NCBI GenBank assembly: GCA_037953745.1
Contig: JBAKBP010010364.1
Span: 1-64,000, forward strand
Origin: Lithodes maja
Lineage: Eukaryota; Arthropoda; Malacostraca; Decapoda; Lithodidae
Direction of reading: 5' to 3'
Length of the DNA: 64,000 nt
Position numbers and translations under genes: made by a program
Notes under the pieces: generated by a model
What the model was told of the DNA's origin: nothing
Seen by the model: only the letters and a program-made list of their open reading frames with translations
Databases searched by the model: none
Shown: positions 10,815 through 21,307 of the stretch, piece by piece
Position numbering within the stretch: the stretch's first letter is position 1
How the letters are laid out: every line of letters starts with the position of its first letter

Positions 10815-12312
10815 GATGGCCTGGGAATCAGTTACAATGGTGTGCTTTTGCTTAGAGATTTCTGGGCAGTTACTGACCTGAAGCATTCAACTGAGTGTCC
10901 TTTTGAACTTTCTGAAGGAACACCGGCAATATGTATAGTCGACAACGATGACTTCAAAAGTGACACTTTGACTGGAAGTGGCCAATCACATCGTACAAAT
11001 GTCATGTTTGTTCAGCCAGACCTACCTAAGCTAAATCTACCTACCCTAGATGATGATAGACCAGTTGCAAATAGCACCTTGCCTTCGTACCTCTCTGATA
11101 GCCTCAAAGAACTTGGGAGCCAGATGCAAAGAATTGAACCATACAAAACAGTCAAGCGTGGTGAAGCACCCATCAGACCAAGGATAACGGATGAACAACA
11201 TCTGGACACAGTTCCTGAATAGACATTCGAATGCAGAATGTGTTATCTTGGTTAATGACTCGTACAAGCAAGACTTCTCCATCAAAGATAGTGAACGACA
11301 ACACCGTAAAAAAAATCAGTCCATTTGCAATGTGTTTATAAAGTCAGAGGACAAATTTCCTTCTAATAGAGACTGTCATGCTCTTCTTGGTAAGCCAGAG
11401 AATAAAGTTCGCCTTCAAGCATTTATCAAGGCTGCTTTCAAAAGAAAGGCATCTACAACCACTATTCAGCTCATACACTGTGTTGTTGGCAAACCAGCAA
11501 GGAATCTCACCACAGATGAAGTTTTGCAGAATCTCACATACGCCCATGCAGAAGCAGACACAGCTCTGTTCACTCTTTATGGTAAGCTGCGGTCAGAAGG
11601 GTATACAGAAGCAGTTGTCATAGACACTGAAGATACTGATAACTACGTTCAGGCAGCCTATGTGGCTCGGCAAATATCAGGACTCTTGTGCTTGAAACGT
11701 AAATCTCAGCTGATAAATGCTCGGTGTTTGTGTAGTGAGGCAATGGCGGAGTCTTTGATCCCACTTTATGTTCTTACCGGATGCGACCATAACTCCGGCT
11801 TTTATGGAATAGGCAAGACAACTATTGTTGACCGTGTAGAAAAATCATCAGAAGCTCGCAACCTCCTTAAAAGTTGTGGCACAATCATCCCAGTCACACA
11901 GGAAATCATCAATGACTTACAGAAATTTGTTATCCGGTACATCTATTGTGACACCAAACACAAGACCCTAGCAGAGGTGAGAGCAGCAAAGTGGTCAGTA
12001 CTCAAGAAAAAAAAGATCATCAGACTGGTACCTGATGCTGACAGTCTACGACCACACTAAGAGCGCACCAATTACCTCACATATCTGCAGAAGAATTTCC
12101 AGCTTCAGAATCATCCATCACCAATTGGCCATGGATGGCACCTTGTAAATGGCTTATGCCTCCCAGTACGCTATACCCAACCTGCACTTCCATCATTCCT
12201 GGATCTTCTAAAAACTCCAAGTCATCCACAAATGGAGAGCAGCGATGATGACAGCGGAAGTGATTCTGACAGTTGTGCATCATATTTGTCCTGCAGTGAT
12301 AGTGCATCTTAA
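10815..12312 (+). pseudogene. C-terminal part with FEN/XPG-like nuclease motifs (broken)
   Basis: The frame continues after the RTE insert, shifts near 11200, and runs to a stop at 12058, with further coding sense to 12312. Three acidic blocks appear in the order and spacing of the XPG-I/FEN-1 fold: AEAD at 11547-11558, DTEDTD at 11623-11640 and TGCDHNSGFYGIGK at 11776-11817. In FEN-1 the equivalents are the EAEA, EDxD and GxDY...GIG blocks that bind metal and DNA. The end is acidic and Ser-rich (SSDDDSGSDSDS). A nuclease-like domain in a TIR element suggests a role in mobility, but that is inference. It could be an accessory protein. Confidence 0.65.
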
Positions 12313-12337
12313 TGCAGTAGGTCTCATGTTTTATTAA

Positions 12338-12774
12338 TTTAGGATACCAAAGTTTCTCAGTGGATTTAACAACATCATATTTGTCTTAGATGTTGAGGTT
12401 AATGGACTCTAAATCATGAATTATGCCATCCCATTGATTTTCTTAATTATTTTCTTATTTACTTAATTATTTGGTAATTATTTATTAATTATTTTTTAAT
12501 TGTGCCATGCCATTGATCTTCTGACACCAAAATTAGTGGGAATAGAGACCAAAATTGTCATTTTTGGCCATTCACTTCAAGAAATAGAACTTTATCAATT
12601 TTTTAAGATGACGGCGGCGGCCATTTTGAAAAACGTCTAAAATAACAACTTTCCCGTCATTTTGGTGAGGTGTATGGGGCTTATTTTTTTTAGTATCAGT
12701 TGCCCTTGTTAAATTCACTGAGAAACTTTGGTATCCTAAACACGGTCACGGAAGCTCTGAAAATGACTCTACTA
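12338..12774. repeat. Right terminal inverted repeat of the FEN-like element
   Basis: 437 bp, the inverse of 8479-8916, ending CTACTA followed by the TTAT target duplication. Divergence from the left copy is a modest number of substitutions and small indels, suggesting moderate age. Confidence 0.85.
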
Positions 12775-12852
12775 TTATGTATTGTTTATATTATACTGTG
12801 GTGGTAGTTTCTTTGTTGTGTCCAAATTTTGTGTGAGCAAGTGACCTGAGGG

Positions 12853-13049
12853 TTGGCCATTGTTTGTAGGTTTGGTGTACACAGTAGTTTTGAAGCCGTG
12901 GTCATGGAGGGAGACAAGGAGGTCGAGGAAGGGTAGATGTCCATCGGTGGTTTCTTCGTATGTGAAGTTGAGTCCGGAGGCGGCCATGAAGCGCTGCTGG
13001 AGGTCCCTGAGTTCATGTGGGTGAAGGACCTGGGCGAACTCAGGGACCT
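12853..13049 (-). pseudogene. Penelope-like element, RT fragment upstream of the split
   Basis: The minus-strand translation reads EFAQVLHPHELRDL, then FTYEETTDGHLPFLDLLV and a VYTKPTNNGQ motif, the end of the palm/thumb region of Penelope-like RTs (LPFLDV...VYRKPT form). It stops at TNNGQ, exactly where 7723 resumes with GQCLNGESECPK, so this and 6810-7723 are one interrupted copy. Its upstream end at 13049 is a head-to-head junction with the plus-strand copy. Confidence 0.75.
12999..13049. repeat. Perfect 15-bp inverted repeat at the Penelope head-to-head junction
   Basis: GAGGTCCCTGAGTTC at about 12999-13013 is repeated inverted at 13035-13049, with a 21-base loop. The minus-oriented RT piece ends here and the plus-oriented GIY-YIG piece begins. 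This fits fold-back (snap-back) priming or template switching. Confidence 0.8.
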
Positions 13050-13532
13050 CAGCATATTTGCACCTCTGGGGACTGTGGACCCCTATCCTATGTTGGAATG
13101 ACACAGACTCGCCTTTCCCATCGACTAACCCTCCACCTTCAATCTGGCACTATAAAAGATCACTATCAAGCCCCCCACCATCTTGCCCTAACTCGCACCG
13201 ACCTAGACAAACAAACCACCATACTCGACAAAGAATCAGACCCCAGAAGACTAGCTATTTTAGAAGCTCTATACATCCAAACACTCAACCCCAGCATCAA
13301 CAACCAAATACAAGACCTTCAAATTCTTCCTTCAGGCAAACGCTACAGGCATGCTGCCCCCCCTCCTCCCGCCCCGCGCCAACCTTCCTTACGCCTCCAC
13401 GCTCAGCACACAACTGACAACACCAACCAATCAAAGCCACCCACAGCCAACAACCAACCACCGATAAGATATAGTGCCCGTCTCGCGAACAGGCTACCTT
13501 CCACCAATGAACAGCCACCACACACCCAGTAG
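13050..13532 (+). CDS. Penelope-like GIY-YIG endonuclease region, second copy
   Basis: An open frame carries QHICTSGDCGP, the GIY-YIG region (SYVGMTQTRLSHRL), GTIKDH, LTRTDLDKQTTIL and RRLAILEALYIQTLNP, then a Pro-rich tail ending at a stop at 13532. The GIY-YIG nuclease nicks target DNA during Penelope-like retrotransposition. Unlike the minus copy at 6810-7723 this stretch has no stop or frameshift, but it lacks the RT entirely, so it is a fragment. The true coding sense begins at the junction near 13050; the upstream ATG at 13017 is fortuitous. Confidence 0.75.
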   Translation, partial: QHICTSGDCGPLSYVGMTQTRLSHRLTLHLQSGTIKDHYQAPHHLALTRTDLDKQTTILDKESDPRRLAILEALYIQTLNPSINNQIQDLQILPSGKRYRHAAPPPPAPRQPSLRLHAQHTTDNTNQSKPPTANNQPPIRYSARLANRLPSTNEQPPHTQ

Positions 13533-13617
13533 CTCCACCCACCTCCCTCTACTTGATCCTCAAATTTTGTATATAAAAGATGCATTGTCCCTATTCTAAC
13601 CATTACCTCTCCATTCC

Positions 13618-13646
13618 CTGAAGATGCAAGATGTTTACTTGTGAAA
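13618..13646 (+). ncRNA. Hammerhead-ribozyme-like core (second Penelope copy)
   Basis: CTGAAGA (13618-13624), GCAAG (13626-13630), CTTGT (13638-13642) and GAAA (13643-13646) follow the hammerhead core order with a 5-bp stem II containing one G-U pair. It is identical to the motif at 6696-6724 on the opposite strand and lies between the GIY-YIG stop and the next MNFANLLYL start, the place where Penelope terminal repeats sit. Confidence 0.4.
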
Positions 13647-13659
13647 CGTTGGATCCACC

Positions 13660-13790
13660 ATGAATTTTGCTAACCTTTTGTACCTCATCTCTGAACCCCA
13701 GAGGAAAATTGTTAGAACTATTGAAAGCTGTAACAATAAAATCCTGAATGCTAAAACCGCTATTGCTTTTAACCTCGTCTGTTTAAAAGA

Positions 13791-13792
<2 letters not shown>
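13660..13792 (+). pseudogene. Truncated N-terminal start of a Penelope-like ORF
   Basis: MNFANLLYLISEPQRKIV and about 30 further residues match the minus copy at 6533-6690, then run into (TA)n. Both copies lose coding sense at nearly the same residue (after CLKEN), so the TA tract marks the end of the insertion on both sides. Confidence 0.5.

Positions 13793-13833
<41 letters not shown>
13793..13833. repeat. (TA)n microsatellite at right edge of Penelope composite
   Basis: A run of about 40 bases of TA directly after the truncated ORF start. It mirrors the run at 6450-6532. Together they suggest insertion into a TA microsatellite or generation of TA tails by the element. Confidence 0.9.
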
Positions 13834-13836
<3 letters not shown>

Positions 13837-14149
13837 TATATCCAGAATATGATATAACACATTTCATAGCGCAAGTTTATATACTGTATGTTTACTTGAA
13901 ATACTTGATGTTTTCCTACCAGTACCCACAGACTAAAAGTGAATCTTATGTGTTGGCTTCCCGTGTATTATACTCGGCCTCGAGGGATAAAACTATTTTG
14001 AAATAAACAAATATTGAGGAGGGTGACGAACACACAAAACATGCAATATACAATATTGCTTGAATTACAAAAGTAATTAAGATAATAAGACAAGATGGCA
14101 TTAACTCGGTCCCAGTCGAGAAATAATCCTGATGAAAGACAAATTAAAG
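13834..14149. other. No gene seen
   Basis: AT-rich sequence between the Penelope composite and the next RTE copy, with no coding frame or repeat that I can assign. Confidence 0.5.
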
Positions 14150-16302
14150 AATACTAAAGATAAGAATGGGAGAATGCTAGCCGAGAAGCAAGAGAGAGTC
14201 GAAAGATGGAGGGAGTACTTCAGTGAGTTGCTAAATGTAAGGAATGAAGAGCCAGCAAACATAGCTGGATATGGTATGGGAGGGAGAAGAAGAGAAGTAG
14301 TGGAGGAGGAGGTGGGGATCAGGAGGTCAGAAGTGTGGGAAGCCATGAAAAGAGTGAAGTTGGGGAAAGCACCAGGAACAGATGGAGTGTGTGGGGAAAT
14401 GTCGAGGTATGGTGGTGAGATAGTGATAGAATGGGTATGGAAAATGTGCAAACTAGCATGGGAGAAGGGGAGTGCACCCGATGACTGGAAGACTGGCATA
14501 ATAGTTCCCCTATATAAGGGCAAAGGGGAAAGAGGAGTGTGTGGTAACCACTGAGGAATATGTCTTCTGAGCGTAGTAGGGAAGGTATACAGTAGGGTAG
14601 TGATTGAGAGAGTGAGAGTGAGAATGGAGAAATGGATAGGCGACGAGCAGGGAGGATTTAGGAAGGGAAGAGGATGTGTAGATCAGATTTTTACCCTGAA
14701 TTGTGTTGTGGAGAAGTATCTGGAGAAGAAACAAAAGGTGTATGTTGCCTTTATGGACTTCGAGAAGGCCTATGACAGAGTGGATAGAGAAGGTTTGTGG
14801 AAAGTACTTAGAATATACAGAGTAGAGGGCAAGTTGCTAAAAGCAGTGAAGAGCATGTATGAGGGTGCAAAGGCGGCAGTATGTGTGGAGAGTGAGCAGA
14901 GCGAGTTCTTTGACCTGAATGTTGGTTTGAAATAGGGGTGTGTGATGTCCCCATGGTTGTTTACTGTATATATGGATGGAGTCATGAAAGAAATACTATC
15001 AAGAGCAGTAGATGTTGGTGTATCGCTGAAAAGGGAGGGAATTGAGTGGAAGCTACCTACAGTATACTGCTGTTTGCGGATGATACAGTTCTAATGAGTG
15101 ATAATGAATGGGAGTTGCAGGGTCTGGTAAATGAGTTTGGAACAGTGTGCGAAAAACGGAATTTGAAGGTAAATGCGGGGAAGAGCAAGGTTATGGTCTT
15201 CGAAAGGGGTGAAGTCACAGAGTGTGAGGTGAAGCTGAACGGTCAGGCTATGGAGATCGTCAACTCTTTTAACCCTTAAAAAGCGACACACCACATAAGT
15301 CGAGTTGAAAAAACTGGCAAAAAACGGGTGAAAAAAGGGTGGAAATCGAGTGAAAATGGGTGGGATAGTAATGATCCATACGTCCGACATCTGTGGCCTC
15401 CCGGCCCACACTATCTCCAGTTCCCCGACCGCGCGAGAGGATGACAGTGTAACCAATAGTTCGCTAAAAGTGAGCAATGTAGCAAAATCAGCTAAACTTC
15501 CATCTTCGAGGTAACACTGTCAGTGCTCCACGAGTGCTACGTAGCTGTATGTTGCGTCATTGTGTAGCGATTTCCACCTAGTTTTCGGCGCAATACAGTT
15601 CCTTTCATACTGATGGTTGATATAGCAGTCAGAATGGCCTGAAAAGGCCCAAAACGGCCACAGAGGGCCCGCTAGACGAGGGTTAAGTATCTGGGCAGTG
15701 TGTTGAGTAAAGATGGGACTATGGATGAAGAAGTGCGGGAGAGGGTACAACAGGGGAAGAGGGTTGTAGGAACGCTAAAAGCAGTAACAAGAAATAGGGT
15801 GATCAGTATGGAAGTGAAGAAGTCCTTGCATGACAGTGTGGTAATCCCGACACTGACTTACGGAAGCGAAGCATGGACGTTGGTTGAGAGACTCAGACCA
15901 AGAGTGAGAGCGGTGGAAATGAATTACTTAAGGAGTGCGTTTGGAGTTACATGGAGGGATAGACAGACTAATGAGGAAGTAAGAAGGAGGTGTGGTGTGG
16001 AGGTAGATGTGCTGGAAAGTGTGAAAAGGAACAACTTGAGATGGTTCGGCCATAATTATGGAACGTATGGAAAGCGAGAGAATGACTAAGAGGGTGTATG
16101 AGAGCGAGGTGGAGGGACAGAGAGGGAGAGGTAGACCGAATGAGAGGTGGAAGGATGGAGTGAGGAAGTACATGAACGAAGGCGGTGCTGGTTGGGGGGA
16201 GGGGCGTCGACTGACTGGGGACAGAGGTGCATGGGGGTGGTTTGTTCGTGGCCACACCTTCGGGGATCACGACGTCAGGCAATAGATAGATAGATAGATA
16301 GA
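14150..16302 (+). pseudogene. RTE-type LINE, 5'-truncated copy with internal MITE
   Basis: Homologous to 51390-53126, starting at KDKNGRMLAEKQERVERW. It contains the RT core: GKAPGTDGVCGEM, AFMDFEKAYDRVDR (motif A), a stop in place of Gln in the LKQGC motif near 14934, and LFADDTVLMSDN (motif C). Further breaks are stops near 14552 and 14934 and small insertions near 15058 and 16054. A TTAA-flanked MITE at 15273-15682 interrupts the frame after EIVNSF. The copy ends GDHDVRQ followed by (GATA)n at 16283-16302. A very short 3' UTR with a microsatellite tail is typical of the RTE clade. Confidence 0.85.
15273..15682. mobile_element. piggyBac-type MITE in RTE
   Basis: 410 bp flanked by TTAA on both sides (15269-15272 and 15683-15686), starting CCCTTAAAAAGCG and ending CGAGGG. 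Removal with one TTAA restores SFKYLGS of the RTE frame. TTAA duplication with CCCT/AGGG termini is the piggyBac signature. The inverted match beyond the first few bases is poor. No coding capacity. Confidence 0.7.
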
Positions 16303-19065
16303 AAGACAAAATACAGTGAGTGATGCAGTACAAATGAACCATGAAATAGACAATGTAGTTAATGGTGATGTACAGGCAAACCCTGTTAGAGAAAATGCAG
16401 GTAATAACAATCAACAACTGCAGCCTGCAGAAGAAAATGCAGGAATCAATAATTCGCAAGACAGCAGAGGTGCGGAACAAAATAATGAAAACGGTGCAAA
16501 CGAAGATAATAAGAGGGAGACTATCGAAAATCGTGAACAGAACGAACGACCTATTAATGTAAACATGAATGGATGGGACATTCTGGTGACAGTCTCATAG
16601 CATTAGTGAATGAAATGTATGCAGAAGTGATACAATGGCAACATAATAATATTATTTTTATTAATCTCACCACCACACCCCCAATGAAATTAATTAAAGT
16701 ATATATGATCCACCGGGATTCGAACCCGGGTTATCACACACATATTTTTGCCACCTTAACCATTACACCACCAGGACGGTTAAAGGTTTATGCACACGCC
16801 TACGACTTATTATCCATTCTCGAATACTGGATATTAGTCTAATCATGTTCATACTCCCAACCGCACTATGGTAGCCTACTGTTTAAACTACCGATTTGTG
16901 AGGCTGCAAAAGACATGCTGGGGGAACTCAGGCATATGATCCTATGTTATGTTCAGGATGCCCCTTTGGCGCACATGGCAATCAATATAGCTGCTTTCAT
17001 TCCTCAGCTGTTCCTTCTAAGAAAAAGACCAAAGGCAAAACTGAATGAGAACACAAAGTGGCTGAAACAGAGAATGGAGTGGTGGAAAAACGGGGAGTTA
17101 GACAAAATTCTTAGCCAAGTACGAGCAATCCAGCAAAGACTGAAAACAAAACAACGAAGAAAGAGGAAGCCAGATGATATGGCACGATCAGTGGGAAATA
17201 GCATGAGGATTGGTAAAGTGGCACAGGCAGTCAGAATGGTCTTTGGGGAAGCCGCAAGTGGGGTGCACGAAGTGAACCAACACATTTTGGACCAGCTAAA
17301 GGAGAAACACCCAAAAGCAAAACCAGCACGTGATGAGACCAAAATAGAAGGGGAATATGTTCCTCCAGACCCGGTGATATATGAGAATATAACTGGAGAC
17401 CTCATATGGAGAAAGGCACTGAAAACACAGGGAGGGCCAGGTCCATCAGGTATAGATGCTAAGACTTGGAGGATCTTCCTAAGTCAAAACAAGTTTGGTT
17501 CAGCCGCGAGTGACCTTTGTGAAGCAATAGCCATGCTTGCAAAGAAACTCGCATCAACGCCATGCGTGAACATATAAGCTCTGACAGCATGTCGCCTGAT
17601 ACCTTTAAATAAGAATCCAGGAGTTAGACCAGTAGGCGTAGGGGAAGTTCTTAGAAGGATTATAGGAAAAGCAATCATGTCTGTATTTGGAAAAGATGTA
17701 CAAAGAGCAGTGGGCAACTTACAAGTATGTGCAGGACAGCAAGCGGAGGAGAAGCAGCAATACATGCAATGGAGAAGGTGTATGAAGAGGAATATTGTGA
17801 AGTGGTTCTGCTAGTGGATGCAACAAATGCCTTTAACACCATTAATAGGGAGGCAGCAATTCACAACATCAAGATCAAATGCCCGAGCATCGCAAAATAC
17901 ATAGAAAACACTTATATGGAGCCAGCTAACCTGTGTATAGTAGGAAGCACAGAGAAGGAAGAAATGAAAATTCTCTAATCAAATGAAGGAACGACTCAAG
18001 GAGATCCTGTGGCAATGGCAATGCACACTCTGGCACTATCTATTCTGCAGCAGAAAATAAAACATGAGGAAACCCGAGTGAAACAAGTGCCGTATGCTGA
18101 TGACCTCACAGGTGCAGAAAGAATAAGGGATCTCAAAGAATGGTGGCAGAGAGTACAATCGGTTGGCTCAGTCATTGGGTACCATCCTAATGCTAGTAAA
18201 TCTGTACTAATAGTGAAAGAAGATCAGTATGAAGAAGCGGTGCAGACATTTGATGGGACAGGAGTGAATATTACAAAGGAGGATCAACGCCATTTGGGAG
18301 CAGTAATAGGCACAGAGAAATGCAGAAGAGTTTATGTGTGAAAAAAGGTAGTGGAGGGGGTTAAGGAAGTGAAAACCCTGGCAGACATTGCGAAATCTGA
18401 ACCACATGCTGCATATACTGCCTTCACATATGGTGTTAAGCACAGATGGACCTTTCTTATGAGAATAGTGCCTGACATTGGACCGATGCTCCAACCGCTG
18501 GAAGAAGCAATCAGAGGAGCATTCATACCTGCTTTAACGGAGATGCAAAGCGTCACGCAAGAGCTAAGAGATCTATTAACTCTTCCGCCAAGGTTCGGAG
18601 GTATGGGGATCATAAACCCAGTGGAGGCGGCATCTCATGAGTACCAAAATTCCCTTAAACTTACTACGTCTCTGACAGAAAAAATACGGGAGCAAAATGA
18701 AAATGATGAGGTGGACGAAGATGAACAACGAAATGCAAGACAGGAAATTACAAAGAGCAATTAAGAAGAGAGACAGAAACATAGCCTAGAACAAATTAAG
18801 ACCGCATGTAGTGAAGAACTGAAAACGAGAGTTGAGATGGCACAGGACCCGGGGGCTTCAAATTGCCTCACTTCATTACCAATAAAGGAAAAAGGCTTCA
18901 GCTTAAATAAACAAAAGTTCAATGATGCCGTAGCCTTGAGGTATGGGTGGTCAGTTTCGAACCTGCCGCTGAAATGTGCATGTGGTGAAATAAACAACTC
19001 AGACCACTGTATGACATGTAAGAAAGGAGGATTCATCTGTATCCGGCATGATGAAGTACGAGACA
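16303..19065 (+). pseudogene. R2-like LINE: reverse transcriptase part (5' half of split element)
   Basis: Coding sense begins near 16316 with an Asn/Glu-rich N-terminus and continues in several broken frames. RT landmarks are GPGPSGIDAKTWR, CRLIPLNKNPGVRPVGVGE, LLVDATNAFNTINR (motif A), EGTTQGDPVAMAM (motif B) and VPYADDLTGA (motif C). After the RT come LPPRFGGMGIINP and a C-x-C-x7-H-x3-C knuckle followed by RHDEVRD, the layout used by R2-group LINEs before their restriction-like endonuclease. Breaks are stops near 16598, 17574, 17976, 18339 and 18762, and a SINE at about 16651-16885. The 3' part is at 26188-26758. The R2-like label rests on domain order only. Confidence 0.7.
16651..16800 (-). 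mobile_element. tRNA-derived SINE (minus) in the R2-like LINE
   Basis: On the minus strand 16777-16706 has an A-box-like TGGTGTAATGG and a perfect B box GGTTCGAATCC inside a clean CCGGG/CCCGG T-arm. The acceptor stem does not pair and there is no plausible anticodon arm, so it is not a working tRNA gene. The tail is (AATAAT)-like at 16654-16668. The host LINE frame stops at about 16650 and resumes near 16890; the exact 5' edge of the SINE is unclear. Confidence 0.6.
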
Positions 19066-20833
19066 TGTTACGACTGGGGTTAAAATTATCAGGGCTCTTA
19101 TTCATTGGACTAGTAATGGCATAAATGCTACAACGGAAAGCGCTAGATCCAACCTCTGATGTATATTCCCAGTGAACAAAGAACACAAATACTCTACAGA
19201 GTTCTATATGCAATAATAGGCTATCAAACTCTCAATAAATGTGCGTCTACTCTAGGCTTAATGTTATGTGAAAACAGCCTATTACTACCTATAACCGAAG
19301 GTGCTTGGTTATGGTATGCAAAGTAAGGTGGTAAGAGAAGTTACAGCTTACGTTACTTTAATCAATAAATGTCAGGCACTCCTGCATGAAAGAAAGTGCA
19401 CTAAAGTCCTTCAACACTAACAAGGAATCTTCTTTAAATGTTAGATGCTATAAAGATGCTCGTATCGGAAATGGAACCCAAAAAGGCAGGCAGCGGAACA
19501 ATGCTTGTGCAGGCTATGCACACAAAAAGGCAGAATATATAATGCCGTCGGAGCCAAGAATATCCTAAACACTACAACAATAATAATCACCACGACAATG
19601 CAGTATTCCTATCAACAAAAAGAGCCTAAGTCGTTTGTGTCTCCATACATCAAACTAGGCTGCGAAATGCTTGTGTAATCATAAATGGGTATGCATAAAA
19701 AGAGTAATTAGGTTAATATACTTAATGTCTACGGTGACTGATAAAGTCTAGCTAGAGTCAATGATACGAGATACTGGTGCGCATGGCATGCCGCATAGCC
19801 TAGTGCAAATCTCAAGTCTGTGCGTCAAATATTACGTTATAATGAAGGGTAGCTCTCTTGAGAAACCTTAATACCGAAGTGTTAAGCGTTCTCCTGGCGT
19901 ACCTCAAAGACAAACGAGCTTAGAACAGTGCAGAATGGTATAGGCAAAAAGCCCTCATTCGTGCATGCTCTACTCTCAATGGCACACATACTAGAATTTA
20001 CTCAATCAACTCCAGTTCTCAGGTATGTCGTGCAGCTTTTAACTAAAGCCAGCACTCATAGGAAACAATACCTTATAATATCAGACTCCTAGTCTAGCAT
20101 TATCTAATCCAGCAGAACACTAATAATTATAGGAAGCGGCAATATGAAAGCCAACCAATGCTTCGTGATCCACTTATCTTAACAACTAACATACATGGGT
20201 TATATCAGACCTTAACGCACAATACAACTGGCCAGCATGAAGCTGATTTTGCAGAGTTAACCAGAGGGGGTATAATATTAATAAAAAGGTGGTGAAAGAT
20301 ATGAAAAAAGAGAGAGGTAGGCAGAGGAAAAGATTCTCAGGTGCGGAGCGGGAGACAGGTAGCAAGGGAAAAAGATGGATGCGTTCCAGAAACCAGATCT
20401 GAGGGAGAGAGTGGCGAGGAACTGTATATATACTCGCACTAGCTCGAGGCGCGTGGGAAAAAAGCGGTTGCAAGGGAGCTAGCAGCATGGTAAGGACCTC
20501 TCTCCACCAACCCCCACGAGGGAGCCAGCCGTGACGTCATCGAGCGGGACAAACACACTGCGCGCTCCCTCTCACTCTGTTCTACTCTCTCTCTCTCTCT
20601 CTCCCAGATACCATCATTACTAGTTAATGATAAAACATACTTTACAATTAAATATATAAAGCCTTGACATGGGTCAAAACAAAGAGCCTTTCTGGACTGC
20701 CCATGACACAAGCTTTCATATGAAATAAAGCACACTCTAATACATAAACTGTAGCCCCATCCACTGCCCTGGCGATCCTAGCGAGTCACTGTAGGACAAG
20801 CCATGCGGTTCTAACGGAGTGGTTAACGTCACA
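19066..20833 (-). repeat. LTR (3' LTR in element orientation)
   Basis: 1768 bp beginning TGTTACG and ending CGTCACA on the plus strand. It is near-identical to 24528-26187, with an extra ~140 bp around 20195-20330 that the other LTR lacks. In element orientation it starts TGTGACG and ends CGTAACA, the usual TG...CA. A G-rich tract (GTGGGGGT) lies just inside it on the minus strand and is a plausible polypurine tract. Confidence 0.85.
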
Positions 20834-21307
20834 ACCCCCACAAGATTTTTCTCAGAGCCCCCAAGGCTCACAAAAATCTGATGGTTAGAACCCATGCTAT
20901 ATCTCCACTTCCCATCACCCAGCGGCAGTAAAATATCTGGCACATTTCTTCAACAAAACATTTTTCAAAATTATAACCCTCCCCAACACAATAGGTTAAA
21001 TTATATGTAGTTATGCTCCTCAAGAGCGAGCTTCTCTAGCCCAGCATTCTGAGAGGAGTGCAACTCAGAATTACTGCTACAACATACTAAAAAAATTCAA
21101 CTATCAAAGAAAGAGTTTTTATTTGATTTTTATGTTTATAATTTGTTTATTTCGGCTGCACTATAGGGGCAAGCCTAGTTTTTTCTTCTATACCAAACGC
21201 TCAACTCCTGCTTTACGACCCAATACGCTGGGCTACAACCGCGAGCCAACAAGCACCAAGCGCAAAATACTATCCAAACTAAAGCAGGAGGCTACCCGTG
21301 TGTCAAT

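Larger units (their letters stand above)
8479..12774 (+). mobile_element. DNA element with ~437 bp TIRs encoding a FEN/XPG-like nuclease
   Basis: This 4296 bp element has inverted repeats at 8479-8916 and 12338-12774, each beginning TAGTAGAGTCAT, and a 4-bp target duplication TTAT at 8475-8478 and 12775-12778. Removing it plus one TTAT restores the reading frame of the surrounding LINE, so the ends are supported to the base. It carries one broken multi-part gene between 9049 and 12312, and a 485 bp RTE insertion at 10330-10814. Each TIR also has inverted ends of its own (AGGATACCAAAGTTTCTCAG), so each can fold separately. I cannot place it in a named superfamily. Confidence 0.8.
7724..12852 (-). 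mobile_element. I-like LINE insertion (itself split) inside the Penelope-like element
   Basis: A 5'-truncated LINE on the minus strand lies in two parts, 12775-12852 and 7724-8478. The (AAC)n tail is at 7724-7745. The 12-bp target duplication TTGGCCATTGTT occurs at 7712-7723 and 12853-12864. The two parts are separated by the TIR element at 8479-12774. When that is removed with one TTAT, the translation runs through FGHNKETTTTV, one in-frame stop, then YKQYIRSVMEYASPAW. That is the thumb motif typical of I/Jockey-type reverse transcriptases, which confirms both parts are one element. Confidence 0.8.

Noticed and set aside
16706..16777. Functional tRNA gene on the minus strand
   Set aside because: A and B boxes are good, but the acceptor stem does not pair and no anticodon arm forms; it is a SINE head within a LINE.
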